In this document: positions 30,388 through 40,099 of the stretch, piece after piece
How positions within the stretch are numbered: the first letter of the stretch is position 1
Layout: every line of letters starts with the position of its first letter
NCBI GenBank assembly: GCA_021324575.1
Contig: JAJPIW010000027.1
Span: 26,472 to 90,471, forward strand
Length of the DNA: 64,000 nucleotides
Source: Intrasporangiaceae bacterium
GTDB lineage: Bacteria > Actinomycetota > Actinomycetes > Actinomycetales > Dermatophilaceae
Direction of reading: 5' to 3'
Position numbers and translations under genes: made by a program
Notes under the pieces: model-generated
Seen by the model: only the letters and a program-made list of their open reading frames with translations
What the model was told of the DNA's origin: nothing
Databases searched by the model: none

Positions 30388-30607
30388 TCCCTCCCCCTGC
30401 CGAACGCACGTCGCCTGCTGATGACGGTCAGAGCATCCTGACACGGACCTGTGACAGCACGAGGCCGGGGCCGCCTCGGGCAGCGTTAGGGCGGCCGAAT
30501 CCGCGCTGAGGAATGGCTCGAGACGTAGGCCAGGGATCGCGTATTCGCAGGTTTGCGCGGGTCACCGCGTACGGAACTCGATCCGCATGAAGCCAACTCG
30601 GGGGCAG

Positions 30608-33256
30608 TCAGGATGTCGGCCCTGCTCCGCGGTTCGTCTGGAACAGGCGTTCGCGCTCCTCGGCGACGACCTGACGCGCGAGGTCAGCCTCCGAGACGTC
30701 GAACGCCTCCGGCGCCGCCTCGGCGGAATCGCTCACCCGCGCGAAGTCCTCGAACAGCTCCCGTTTGCGGGCGAGGATCTCGGCGACACGCCGGTCGGCG
30801 CCTTCCTCGGACAGCAGTCGGTGGACTTGAACTGAGTCCAGTTGTCCCATCCGGTGGGCCCGGGCGATGGCTTGCCACTCTGTAGTGGGCTTGAGCTGCG
30901 GTTCGCAGATGACCACGACGGACGCCGCCTGGATGTTGAGCCCGACCCCACCGGCCTGGATCTGTGAAACCAGAACGGCGCCGTGGCCGGCTTTGGAGAA
31001 CAGATCGATCATCTCCTGGCGACGGGCCGCCGGGACAGCACCGGTGAGGGGACCGAAGACACTCCCGGGGAGGGCTTTGGTGACTTGGCTCAGGACCTCG
31101 AGGAAATGCGAGAAGACGAGCACGCGCCGGTTGTTGTCCTCGGCCTCGCCGACGATCTCGATGAGGCGCTTGACCTTCTCGGACTCTTGGCCGCTCAGCA
31201 TCGCGGCCTGCCGCATGGCCATGAAATTGCCGGCGACCACGGCCTCCCGATACAGGCGCGCGTCCGGCGGGGACATGGGCAGCCATTCGTCGACCTCAAT
31301 GAGCTCAGGCAGTTCGGTGAGCACGTCCTCTTGGTTGCGGCGTAGATACGCCGGCGCCACCTGGCGGCGGAACCGTCTGGGGGCCAGCTCGCCGGCGTCA
31401 ACGACCAGGTCCGGTCGCAGGTAACCGACCAGGTTGCCGAACTCCTCGATGCGGTTCTCAAGAGGTGTCCCGGTCAGGAAGATCGCGCGGTCGGCTGCCC
31501 GGACGAGGCGTTGAACCCGTCGGCTGCGCTGGGCGTCGGGGTTCTTGACGTAATGGGCTTCGTCGACGACGACGCACGCACTGGTCTGATCCGCCACGAC
31601 CCTCTCGAACCACGCGAGGGTCTCGAAAGTCGTGATCGCCACGCCGCCGTTACGGCGCCAGTTTTGCGCCGCATGCTCGCGCCCGTAACCGTGGATGCGG
31701 TGGGCCCGGAGCCGGGATTTGGAGCCGACTTCGCGCATCCAGTTGGTGACAACGGCAGCCGGGCAGACGACCAGGAAGTGGTGTTGGCCGTAGCTGCGGA
31801 GGTGAGCCAACACCGCCAGTGCCTCAACGGTCTTTCCCAGGCCCATCTCGTCCCCGATGATCACCTTGCGCTGCACGAGGGCAAAGCGCGCGCCGAAACT
31901 CTGGTACCCGCGCAGCGAGGCAGTGAGGTGCTCGGTGTCGAGGGTGAGCGCCCGGACCGCGTCGACGATCTCGTCCGGGAGGTCGCCGTGGGCTTTCCCT
32001 TCGTCCTCGGTCATGAAGCCGAGCTCGGAGAGCATCGCGTAGAAGTCCGCCGGACGACGCATGAACTCCTCCCACGGATCGGCGGGCGGTCCGGTGCCGC
32101 TGGCGGCACGCACGAGCTGGGCGCGTTGGACAATTGAGTCGACGGCCTCCGTCAGACCATCTGAGGACGACTCGTCGGTGAGGACCAGAACGTGGCGGAC
32201 TTGCGGGTCGAGCGTGCGGGCGAACGGCGCCAGGGATTCGGCCCAGGAGAGCACTGATGTTGCCTGACGAAGTGCCCGGACCCCGTCCCAGGCGATGAGG
32301 CGGCGCAGCACCAGGGTCGCTTCGTCTGACCGTTGGCGGATGTCGATACGGACGGGCATCTCGTCGTAGGTGGTCTGCCACAGGGTCTGCGCGGCGCCCC
32401 GGATGCGGGTGGCGGAGGTGGGGCCGATCCCCGGCAACACTTCCAGGGGGCCCCTGTGGTGAAGGACCTGCAATACCGTCGCGAACCCGGCATCCTTCAA
32501 CGCGGTCACTCGGACCTGCTCACGGGTGGCGTCCTTGAGCCTGTCCAGCGGCATCTGGGCAATGAGTTTGCCAGCCTCGGCGGTTCGGACGGCCACGCAC
32601 GCTTGTATCGCTACGGAGCGCAGCTCACCCTCGCGTTGCAGGCCGGTCGTGATGTCCTCGATGGCCGTCGGGAGGGGCCCGAAGACTTGGGCGGACACAA
32701 GCCGCTGGACAGGGCCTAGATCAGTGAGACGTTCCCTGAGACCCACCTCCGGGTTCAGGGCCGCCGCTGTCGCGACGGGCTGCCCCGCGGGGAGCGAAGT
32801 GGCAAGTCGGGCCAAAAGGGGCCCGACATCGGTTGCGCGGCCCCACTGCTCATAGGCGGTCAGGTACTCCGCTGCGTTACCGGCCGCGTTGCGTTGCGCC
32901 CCACTCGCGACCAGGCGGCGTATGCCGTGTGAGGACTTCGCGTCCCGGAGTGCGTGCGCGACATGGTTGGTGAGGCTGTCCAACGCACGCTGCTCGTGGT
33001 TCGACAACGTGGGCGTGACTTGGTGCCGTGCGACGTCGCCCAGCAGTGGTTCGTCGCCTGTTCGGAGGGCGACGAGTCGCCATCGAGGCTGGCCGGCGTC
33101 GACGATCACCCAGGTCCGTGACCGGATCTCTGAGACCGCCGCGGTGGCCGCGCGTTCGACCTCGGTGCGACGCTGCTGCACGGCGGCCGCTTGACGGACC
33201 CAGGGTGCGACCTCGGCGGTGAGGGCGCGGAGCTGTTGACGTTCGATTCGGTCCAT
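30608..33256 (-). CDS. SNF2-family helicase with helix-hairpin-helix N-terminal part
   Basis: This 882-residue protein has a C-terminal SNF2 motor. Walker A GDEMGLGKT has its lysine at 475. DEAH is at 565-568 in VVVDEAHYVKN. FLTGTPLENRIEEF follows, and motif VI is AIARAHRMGQLDSVQVHRL near 830. The N-terminal 430 residues include a helix-hairpin-helix (LEVLPGIGPTSATRIRGAA, about 270-290), a DNA-backbone binding element rarely seen fused to SNF2 proteins. A 220-bp gap separates it from the HelD-like gene, and it is divergent from the defence-type operon starting at 33380. It may translocate on DNA as part of a restriction-like system. Confidence 0.85.
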   Translation of the reverse strand: MDRIERQQLRALTAEVAPWVRQAAAVQQRRTEVERAATAAVSEIRSRTWVIVDAGQPRWRLVALRTGDEPLLGDVARHQVTPTLSNHEQRALDSLTNHVAHALRDAKSSHGIRRLVASGAQRNAAGNAAEYLTAYEQWGRATDVGPLLARLATSLPAGQPVATAAALNPEVGLRERLTDLGPVQRLVSAQVFGPLPTAIEDITTGLQREGELRSVAIQACVAVRTAEAGKLIAQMPLDRLKDATREQVRVTALKDAGFATVLQVLHHRGPLEVLPGIGPTSATRIRGAAQTLWQTTYDEMPVRIDIRQRSDEATLVLRRLIAWDGVRALRQATSVLSWAESLAPFARTLDPQVRHVLVLTDESSSDGLTEAVDSIVQRAQLVRAASGTGPPADPWEEFMRRPADFYAMLSELGFMTEDEGKAHGDLPDEIVDAVRALTLDTEHLTASLRGYQSFGARFALVQRKVIIGDEMGLGKTVEALAVLAHLRSYGQHHFLVVCPAAVVTNWMREVGSKSRLRAHRIHGYGREHAAQNWRRNGGVAITTFETLAWFERVVADQTSACVVVDEAHYVKNPDAQRSRRVQRLVRAADRAIFLTGTPLENRIEEFGNLVGYLRPDLVVDAGELAPRRFRRQVAPAYLRRNQEDVLTELPELIEVDEWLPMSPPDARLYREAVVAGNFMAMRQAAMLSGQESEKVKRLIEIVGEAEDNNRRVLVFSHFLEVLSQVTKALPGSVFGPLTGAVPAARRQEMIDLFSKAGHGAVLVSQIQAGGVGLNIQAASVVVICEPQLKPTTEWQAIARAHRMGQLDSVQVHRLLSEEGADRRVAEILARKRELFEDFARVSDSAEAAPEAFDVSEADLARQVVAEERERLFQTNRGAGPTS

Positions 33257-33379
33257 CAGACCTCTGGGTCGGGGCTGGTCCTGCGAAGATTACCGACGGC
33301 GACGGCTCGGGGGTACAGGATCGGGCCTGTCGGACCCATCCAGTAACGTGGGCCGGCTGTCAACCAGGAGGTTTCACAC
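33257..33379. promoter_or_regulatory. divergent promoter region between SNF2 gene and helicase-methylase operon
   Basis: These 123 bp separate two divergent genes and must hold promoters for both. The only clear element is the ribosome-binding site AGGAGG (33369-33374) for the GTG at 33380. CAGTAACGT near 33340 could be a -10 region, but no paired -35 is convincing. Confidence 0.45.
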
Positions 33380-36300
33380 GTGCTGCTCGAGGAGCTCAAG
33401 CCGGGTCTGCGGATCGAAGGGCTGATCCCGGCAGAGGTCATCACGGTCATCGCCCTGCAGTGGCACGGATCGGCGGCGCTGGAGTTGACCTACAAGACCG
33501 CGGCTGGGGGCCTCGGTCAGCAGGTCGTCTTCCGCAAGGATGAGGACAAGCTAGCGGTGGCCCAGAGTGGCAGCCGTTCCTTTGACGCCACCGCCAGCGA
33601 TTTCAAGCTCGTCGCCGAGGCCCAGCGAATCTCCCTCGCCGGTCTGTTCGACCCGATGCTCGCCGTGGCCACCAGCGATGTGCAGCCGCTCCCGCACCAG
33701 ATCCGCGCGGTGTACGGGGAACTGCTGCCGCGCACTCCGCTTAGATTCTTGCTTGCCGACGACCCCGGTGCCGGCAAGACCATCATGGCCGGCCTCTACA
33801 TCAAGGAGCTGCTCCTTCGGGATGACGTGAAGCAGTGTCTGATCATCGCTCCGGGCGGTCTGGTCGACCAGTGGCACGACGAGCTCTTCTTCAAGTTCGG
33901 GCTCCGGTTCGACCTGCTGACCAATCAGCTCATTGACGCGCAGGCGAACTTCAATGTCTTCGAGACCAACCCGTTGCTGATCGCCCGGATGGACCAGCTC
34001 TCGCGCAACGAGCAACTTCAGGCGCAGCTCAAGGAGACAGAGTGGGACCTGATCATCGTCGATGAGGCCCACCGGATGGGTGCACATTACTTCGGCGGCG
34101 AGCTGCGCAAGACCAAGCGGTTCCTGCTCGGAGAGATGCTCGGCGAGATCACGCGTCACCTGCTCCTGATGACCGCGACGCCGCACTCGGGCAAGGAGGA
34201 GGACTTCCAGCTGTTCCTGACGCTCCTCGATCGCGACCGGTTCGAGGGCAAGCAGAAGAAGAGTGCGGACATCAGCGGCATCATGCGCCGCATGGTCAAG
34301 GAAGACCTCCTGACCTTCGAGGGTAAGAAGTTGTTTCCTGAGCGGATTGCAGAGACTGTCCCGTACGAGTTGACGGCGTTGGAATACGACCTCTACGAGG
34401 ACGTCACGCACTATGTGCGCGAGGGTATGAACCGTGCCGAACGGATCGGCGGCAAGCGAAAGAACACTGTCGGTTTCGCGCTCACAGTCCTCCAACGGCG
34501 TCTCGCGTCCAGCCCCGAAGCGATCTACAAGAGCCTCGTACGGCGCTCTGAGCGGTTGGAGCGCAAGAAGCTGGAGATCCAGAACGGCACCTACCGGGAC
34601 TCCGAGCCGGACATCGATCTGAGCGAGATCGATGACGACGAGTTCAACGCCGAAGAGATCGAGGCCGCAGAGGAAGAACTCCTCGACGCCGCCACCGCGG
34701 CGCAGACGGTCGAGGAACTCAACGCAGAACTTCTAGAGCTCGCGGACCTCATCAAGACTGCCCGCCTCGTCCGCGAGGCGGGCACCGACCGCAAGTGGAC
34801 CGAGCTGTCCAACATCCTCCAGGACAATGCGCTGGTTACCGACAAGAACGGCTGGCCGCGAAAGTTCATCATCTTCACCGAGCACCGAGACACCCTCGAT
34901 TACCTTCAGGGCAGGATTGGCTCGCTCATCGGCAAACCCGACGCTGTCCGTGCGATCCACGGCGGCGTACGCCGCGCCGAGCGCCGCCAGATCACCGAGG
35001 AGTTCACCAAGAACCGCGACTGCCAGATCCTGCTGGCCACCGACGCCGCTGGCGAAGGTCTCAACCTCCAGGCCGCCCACCTGATGGTCAACTACGACCT
35101 CCCATGGAACCCCAACCGCATCGAACAGCGCTTCGGCCGTGTCCACCGCATCGGCCAGGAGGAGGTCTGCCGCCTCTGGAATCTCGTGGCCTCCAACACT
35201 CGCGAGGGCGAGGTCTTCACCCGCCTCCTCGAGAAGCTCGACCAGATGCGCGAGACCTACGGCGGCAAGGTCTTCGACGTCCTCGGTGAAGCCTTCACCG
35301 ACACTCCGCTGCGCAACCTTCTTCTGGAAGCCATCCAGTACGGCGAGCGCGCCGATGTGAAGGCGAAAATGCACGAGGTAATCGACGCCTCCGTCGGGGA
35401 CGGGCTCAAGGACCTCCTTGACGAGCGAGCCCTCGCCTCCGAGCACCTCGCCGACGCGGACCTCCACGCACTGCGCGCAGCCATGGACGAGGCACGAGCC
35501 CGCCGGCTCCAGCCGCACTACATCGAGCTCGCCTTCAAGGCCGCGTTCACCAAACTGGGCGGTCGCATCGTCAAGCGCGAGCAGGGACGTTACGAGATAG
35601 CGAACGTCCCGCAACACATCCGCTCCGCCGGCAAAGGACCGATCGCCACAAAGTACGACCGCGTCACGTTCGACCTGGCCAACGCCCTGCCGGGCGACTT
35701 GAGTCGCGCGGACCTCCTCGCCCCAGGCCATCCGCTCCACGATGCCGTAATGGGAGAAGCGATCCGCAACTTCGGCGGTGCCCTCAACCAGGGCACGATC
35801 CTCGTCTCCTCCACCCTTGAGGAGCCGCAACTACTCGTCGGAGTCGTTGAAGCGGTCGCCGACGCCACAGGCGGCTCTGTCGCGCGACGGTTCGGCTACG
35901 CCTACGTCGACCACTTCGGCACTGTCACTCCCGCCGGACCGGCGCCGTATCTCGACTGCGTCGCTGCGCCCGCGAGTACCGCAGTCGAAGCTGCCCGCGG
36001 CTTGGCCTGGCTGGGTGAGGCCGAGGACAAGGCGATGAGTTGGATCATCGCCAACCAACTTCCGGAATACCTCGGTGAAGTCCAGCCGCGCCGGCTTGCC
36101 GAGCTCGAGAAGGCCCGCGATCTAGTGACAAAGCGGCTCAGCTCAGAAAGCGAGCGGCTCCTGCTGGATGCCGCAATCGCCTCGGAGAAGGAGCGGAAGG
36201 GCGAGAAGCCTAAGGAGTCCTCCGACAGTCTCAACCGCAAGGCGGTCGAGCTCGACGCACGCCTGCGCAAGCGCCTCGCACTCCTCGACCAGCAGCAGCT

Positions 36301-36790
36301 CATGTCGACGAAGCCACCGCACATCGTGACCGCGGCCTTGGTGCTGCCGATCGGGATGCTTGAAGGCGCGATCCCGACCAGCGCGCCGATCCACGCCAAG
36401 GAAACGAAGCAGGTCGAACGCCGCGGCGTCGACCTTGTGATGGCCCGGGAGCGCGAGCTCGGTCGGCAGCCTGTCGAGCAGGCCTTCAACAACCCCGGCT
36501 TCGACATCCTGTCCACCGACCCCAAGGGGGACACCTACCGGATCGAGGTCAAAGCCCGGATCGATGGTGCTGAGGACTTCTTCGTCACCCACAACGAGGT
36601 GATGACCGGAAAGAACGCCGTTCCGCGGTATCGGCTGGCACTCGTGAAAGTCGATCCACGAGGGAGCCAATACGACGAGGTCAGGTATCTCGACGATCCT
36701 TTCGCGACGACAGACCTCGGGGACTTCGAGGCGACGGGGGTCCGCGGCCACTGGGCCAAGACCTGGGCCAAGGGTGCATCACCATTCTGA
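33380..36790 (+). CDS. SNF2/DEAD-like helicase with C-terminal DUF3883 nuclease-like domain
   Basis: This 1,136-residue protein begins with an SNF2/RapA-like motor. Walker A is DDPGAGKT (127-134), DEAH is at 228-231 in IIVDEAHRMG, and LLMTATPHSGKEEDF follows. The helicase C domain has FTEHRDTLDYLQGRIG, ATDAAGEGLNLQAA and IEQRFGRVHRIGQ. An acidic segment lies near 410-450. The C-terminal DUF3883 region has FDILSTDPKGDTYRIEVKAR, with D1042, E1056 and K1058 arranged like a PD-(D/E)xK core. The GTG start lies 8 bases after AGGAGG. It is the first gene of a five-gene operon with methylase and ATPase, as in helicase-methylase-ATPase defence sets. Confidence 0.88.
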   Translation: MLLEELKPGLRIEGLIPAEVITVIALQWHGSAALELTYKTAAGGLGQQVVFRKDEDKLAVAQSGSRSFDATASDFKLVAEAQRISLAGLFDPMLAVATSDVQPLPHQIRAVYGELLPRTPLRFLLADDPGAGKTIMAGLYIKELLLRDDVKQCLIIAPGGLVDQWHDELFFKFGLRFDLLTNQLIDAQANFNVFETNPLLIARMDQLSRNEQLQAQLKETEWDLIIVDEAHRMGAHYFGGELRKTKRFLLGEMLGEITRHLLLMTATPHSGKEEDFQLFLTLLDRDRFEGKQKKSADISGIMRRMVKEDLLTFEGKKLFPERIAETVPYELTALEYDLYEDVTHYVREGMNRAERIGGKRKNTVGFALTVLQRRLASSPEAIYKSLVRRSERLERKKLEIQNGTYRDSEPDIDLSEIDDDEFNAEEIEAAEEELLDAATAAQTVEELNAELLELADLIKTARLVREAGTDRKWTELSNILQDNALVTDKNGWPRKFIIFTEHRDTLDYLQGRIGSLIGKPDAVRAIHGGVRRAERRQITEEFTKNRDCQILLATDAAGEGLNLQAAHLMVNYDLPWNPNRIEQRFGRVHRIGQEEVCRLWNLVASNTREGEVFTRLLEKLDQMRETYGGKVFDVLGEAFTDTPLRNLLLEAIQYGERADVKAKMHEVIDASVGDGLKDLLDERALASEHLADADLHALRAAMDEARARRLQPHYIELAFKAAFTKLGGRIVKREQGRYEIANVPQHIRSAGKGPIATKYDRVTFDLANALPGDLSRADLLAPGHPLHDAVMGEAIRNFGGALNQGTILVSSTLEEPQLLVGVVEAVADATGGSVARRFGYAYVDHFGTVTPAGPAPYLDCVAAPASTAVEAARGLAWLGEAEDKAMSWIIANQLPEYLGEVQPRRLAELEKARDLVTKRLSSESERLLLDAAIASEKERKGEKPKESSDSLNRKAVELDARLRKRLALLDQQQLMSTKPPHIVTAALVLPIGMLEGAIPTSAPIHAKETKQVERRGVDLVMARERELGRQPVEQAFNNPGFDILSTDPKGDTYRIEVKARIDGAEDFFVTHNEVMTGKNAVPRYRLALVKVDPRGSQYDEVRYLDDPFATTDLGDFEATGVRGHWAKTWAKGASPF

Positions 36791-37296
36791 TCGACTCGTC
36801 GGTAGGCGGGGTCCTCGTTGCGGTTCTCGCAAACCCCCCGCTCACGACTGGAACGCGCACGATCCGACGCGTTGAGTTGGCGGCCGAGCTGCTTGGCTTC
36901 TCCCAGGCGATAGTCGTGAACCTCTTCGCGTTGCCTTCACATGCAACGCGTGAGATCGCTGAGCTGGGGGCGGGCCCAGAAGGTTGGATGTCGGCACGGA
37001 CGCCGCTGGCGGCTCAGATTGGCTCAGCGGACGGCTTGCTCCTCGCGTACGGCGCCACCGAGCCGACCGGCTCGGCTCGCGCTCACTTTCGGCGCCAGGT
37101 TGAGTGGGTTACCGAACGAATTGAGGCCCGTGGCGTCGCGGCGTGGTGGGTGGGCGACGGCCCGAGACATCCGTCACGCTGGCAACGCTGGACACATGTG
37201 GTGCACCCCGGAGTGCCATTTTCCGAGGCTCTCGCGCAGAGCCTCGTTCACGTTCCAGCTCTTCCGTCGGGACTGCCGACTAGGGTTCCGAACTAG
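36787..37296 (+). CDS. DUF1643 protein with a probable non-standard start
   Basis: Conserved sequence begins well before the first usual start (TTG 36877). From 36790 the frame reads LIDSSVGGVLVAVLANPPLT and then RTIRRVELAAELLGFSQAIV, VNLFALPS and GARP-like GAGPEGW. That is the DUF1643 pattern (L-NPS/P, T-RR, V-NLFA). No ATG, GTG or TTG precedes it in frame. CTG 36787 overlaps the helicase stop (CTGA), mimicking the ATGA coupling seen elsewhere, so a CTG start giving 169 residues is the simplest model. An N-terminal truncation is the alternative. DUF1643 function is unknown; such genes are common in mobile elements and defence loci. Confidence 0.7.
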   Translation: MIDSSVGGVLVAVLANPPLTTGTRTIRRVELAAELLGFSQAIVVNLFALPSHATREIAELGAGPEGWMSARTPLAAQIGSADGLLLAYGATEPTGSARAHFRRQVEWVTERIEARGVAAWWVGDGPRHPSRWQRWTHVVHPGVPFSEALAQSLVHVPALPSGLPTRVPN

Positions 37297-37362
37297 CAAC
37301 GTGCGGCGCTGTCGCGCTGATTGAGGGAGCCCGAATCTCGGGCACGAAGGGGCGAGGAACTA

Positions 37363-40098
37363 GTGCACAAGCGCAAGCTGATCGAGGTGGCTCTGCCGCT
37401 TGAGGCAATCAACAAGGAGTCCGGCCGCGAGAAGTCGATCCGCCACGGGCACCCGTCGACCCTGCATATGTGGTGGGCGCGCCGCCCACTCGCAGCCGCC
37501 CGCGCCGTTCTCTTCGCACAGCTCGTAGACGACCCGAGCGCGAATCCCGACGCCTTCCCGACGGAGGAAGACCAGCGGGCCGAGCGAGAGCGACTCCATC
37601 GCCTGATCGAAGATCTGGTGGTGTGGGAGAACGTGCGGGACCAGAAGCTGCTAGATCGGGCGATGGTTGAAATTCGGAAGTCTGCTGGCGGAGAGCTTCC
37701 GTCGATTTTGGACCCGTTTGCGGGTGGGGGCGCGATCCCGCTGGAGGCCCAGCGCCTGGGGCTCCAAGCTCAGGCTTCCGACTTGAACCCCGTGGCCGTG
37801 CTGATCAACAAGGCCCTGATCGAGATTCCTTCGAAGTTCGAGGCCCAAGCCCCGATATTTCCCGGCCTGGCGAGTTCGCAGATCCGTGATTGGGTGGCTG
37901 CGGAGGGGCTTGCGGCCGACGTCCGCGCGTACGGCGAATGGATTGGCGCGGAGGCCAAGACCCGGATCGGCAAGATGTACCCTCGCGTCGACGGGAACAC
38001 CGTGATCGCCTGGATCTGGGCCAGGAGCGTCAAGTGCCCTAACCCCGCGTGCGGGATCGAGATGCCGCTCGCACGTTCTTGGTGGCTGTCCAAGAAGTCA
38101 GGTCAGGAGGCATACGCGGTTCCAACAGTGGTCTCTGACCCGTCACATCTCTCGGGACAGAGGGTCGCCTTCGAGATTTCGAATTCCAAGTCGGGGCCTG
38201 CCGTTGACGGGTCGGTGAATGGGCGAGCTGGCGCGACATGCGTGGCCTGTCAGACCGCGGTCGGACTCAGCTACATCAAGGAGCAGGGAGTCGAGGGGCA
38301 CATCGGAGCGATCCTGATGGCCACGGTGGCGGAGGGCAAGCGTCGACGGACGTACCACGCGCCGACCCACGACCAAGTGGTGGCTGCCGACGTAGCCATT
38401 CCGGACGAGTACCCGGACGGCGCACTCGCGACGAACTCTCAGTACATGGGTGCCCCGCTCTATGGCATGACTAGCACCGCGCAGCTGTTCACACCTCGCC
38501 AGCTGGTGGCTCTCACCACCTTCGGATCCCTCGTGCGCGAGGTCCACGCGAAGGTCATTGCGGACGGGGGTGAAGCGGACTACGCAGATGCAGTCGCGAC
38601 CTACCTGGGACTGATTCAGAGCAAGATGACGAACCTGTCGTCGAGCGTGACGACATGGATGAGCGACCGGGCAGCCTTCCGCGAAACGTTCGCACGCCAG
38701 GCGCTGCCGATCACGTGGGACTTCGCGGAGGCAAACACGCTGTCCGATAGCGGTGGCGGCTGGGGGACGTTCCTCGACAAGGAAGCCAAGGTCGTAGAGA
38801 TGCTTCCGATGGGCTCGGGGCAGGTCGTTCAAGCTGACGCAAGCAATCGGACATTCTCTCCGTTCGTCCTGTCAACCGACCCGCCGTATTACGACAATGT
38901 GCCGTATGCGGATCTGTCGGACTATTTCTATGTCTGGCTTCGCTGGACCTTGAAGTCTGTCTACCCGGAGTTGCTCTCGACGATGCTCGTTCCTAAAGCG
39001 GAAGAGTTAGTCGCCAACAAGGACCGGCACGACGGCAAGGGTGGCGCCAAGGATTTCTTCGAGGCTGGGTTTCGGCGCGTTTTCGAGAACGCGCGACGCG
39101 ACGCGACCAGCGACTACCCGATCACGGTCTATTACGCGTTCAGGCAGTCCGACAGCGACGACACGGGTCAGGCATCCTCAGGCTGGGAGACGCTGCTTGA
39201 GGGCATGATCAGGGGTGGATGGGTAATCACTGCGACCTGGCCGGTGAGAACCGAGGGCGCCGGTCGAATCCGTGCCCTCGGCTCAAATGCACTCGCGTCG
39301 TCGATCGTGCTGTCGCTGCGCCCCCGCCCGGATGGGGCGGCGACTACTGATCGCCGAGGTTTTATTGCCGACCTTGAAGCGGAGTTGCCGGAGGCCTTGC
39401 GTCGACTGCAGCAGGGTCAGGTCGCGCCGGTCGATCTGCCGCAAGCCGCAATCGGACCAGGGATGGCCGTATACAGCCGTTACGCGGCGGTGCTTGAACC
39501 AGATGGCTCGAAGATGTCGGTGCGGTCGGCGCTGGCGCGAATCAACGAAATATTGGACCAGGTCCTCAACGAACAGGAAGGTGACTTCGACGCGACGTCG
39601 CGGTTCGCAATTGCCTGGTATCGACAGCACGGTTACGGAGTTGGGAAGTTCGGCGACGCTGACAATCTCGCGCGCGCCCGCAACACCAGTGTCGACACGA
39701 TGGATCGCGACGAGATTCTCGCCAGCCGTGCTGGCAGCGTGCAACTCATCAAGCCGGCGGACCTGTCCTGGGACTACGACGTCCTTAAGGACACCCACAC
39801 GAGCAACTGGGAAGCGCTCCACCATCTCATCAAGATCCTGGAGAGGGACGGTATTGCGCCAGCAGGCGACTTCCTGCTGGCAGCGCTCACGCGGCCAGAC
39901 GGCGCCGTGGACGCGGACCTGATGAAGGAACTCGCCCACCTTCTGTTCCGAATCGCTGAGGGCAACGGTTGGACGAAGGACGCCCTCAGCTTCAACGCGC
40001 TGGTCACCAGTTGGCCGGAGATTCTTGAGGTGGCGCGGAGCGTCAGAAAGCCTGCAGTTGCGCAGGGCGCGTTCAGCTTTGACGAGGAAGACGACTGA
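37363..40098 (+). CDS. DUF1156 adenine-specific DNA methylase with zinc ribbon
   Basis: This 911-residue protein starts with a DUF1156 region (KLIEVALPLEAINKESGREK, then HGHPSTLHMWWARRPLAAAR). SAM-binding motif I is DPFAGGGAIPLEAQRLG (from residue 117). A possible zinc ribbon is formed by CPNPACG (225) and CVAC (293). The catalytic DPPYYDN is at 506-512. The N6-adenine type DPPY motif lies nearly 390 residues after motif I, usual for this family. The GTG at 37363 follows GAGGA; TTG 37321 is an alternative. It would modify host DNA or mark foreign DNA within the system. Its stop is one base from the next ATG. Confidence 0.9.
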   Translation: MHKRKLIEVALPLEAINKESGREKSIRHGHPSTLHMWWARRPLAAARAVLFAQLVDDPSANPDAFPTEEDQRAERERLHRLIEDLVVWENVRDQKLLDRAMVEIRKSAGGELPSILDPFAGGGAIPLEAQRLGLQAQASDLNPVAVLINKALIEIPSKFEAQAPIFPGLASSQIRDWVAAEGLAADVRAYGEWIGAEAKTRIGKMYPRVDGNTVIAWIWARSVKCPNPACGIEMPLARSWWLSKKSGQEAYAVPTVVSDPSHLSGQRVAFEISNSKSGPAVDGSVNGRAGATCVACQTAVGLSYIKEQGVEGHIGAILMATVAEGKRRRTYHAPTHDQVVAADVAIPDEYPDGALATNSQYMGAPLYGMTSTAQLFTPRQLVALTTFGSLVREVHAKVIADGGEADYADAVATYLGLIQSKMTNLSSSVTTWMSDRAAFRETFARQALPITWDFAEANTLSDSGGGWGTFLDKEAKVVEMLPMGSGQVVQADASNRTFSPFVLSTDPPYYDNVPYADLSDYFYVWLRWTLKSVYPELLSTMLVPKAEELVANKDRHDGKGGAKDFFEAGFRRVFENARRDATSDYPITVYYAFRQSDSDDTGQASSGWETLLEGMIRGGWVITATWPVRTEGAGRIRALGSNALASSIVLSLRPRPDGAATTDRRGFIADLEAELPEALRRLQQGQVAPVDLPQAAIGPGMAVYSRYAAVLEPDGSKMSVRSALARINEILDQVLNEQEGDFDATSRFAIAWYRQHGYGVGKFGDADNLARARNTSVDTMDRDEILASRAGSVQLIKPADLSWDYDVLKDTHTSNWEALHHLIKILERDGIAPAGDFLLAALTRPDGAVDADLMKELAHLLFRIAEGNGWTKDALSFNALVTSWPEILEVARSVRKPAVAQGAFSFDEEDD

Positions 40099-40099
40099 C

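Noticed and set aside
30388..30607. Rifamycin-associated element before the HelD-like gene
   Set aside because: The gap shows no GGGGCTTGC-type inverted repeat expected upstream of helR genes, so rifamycin induction is not supported.
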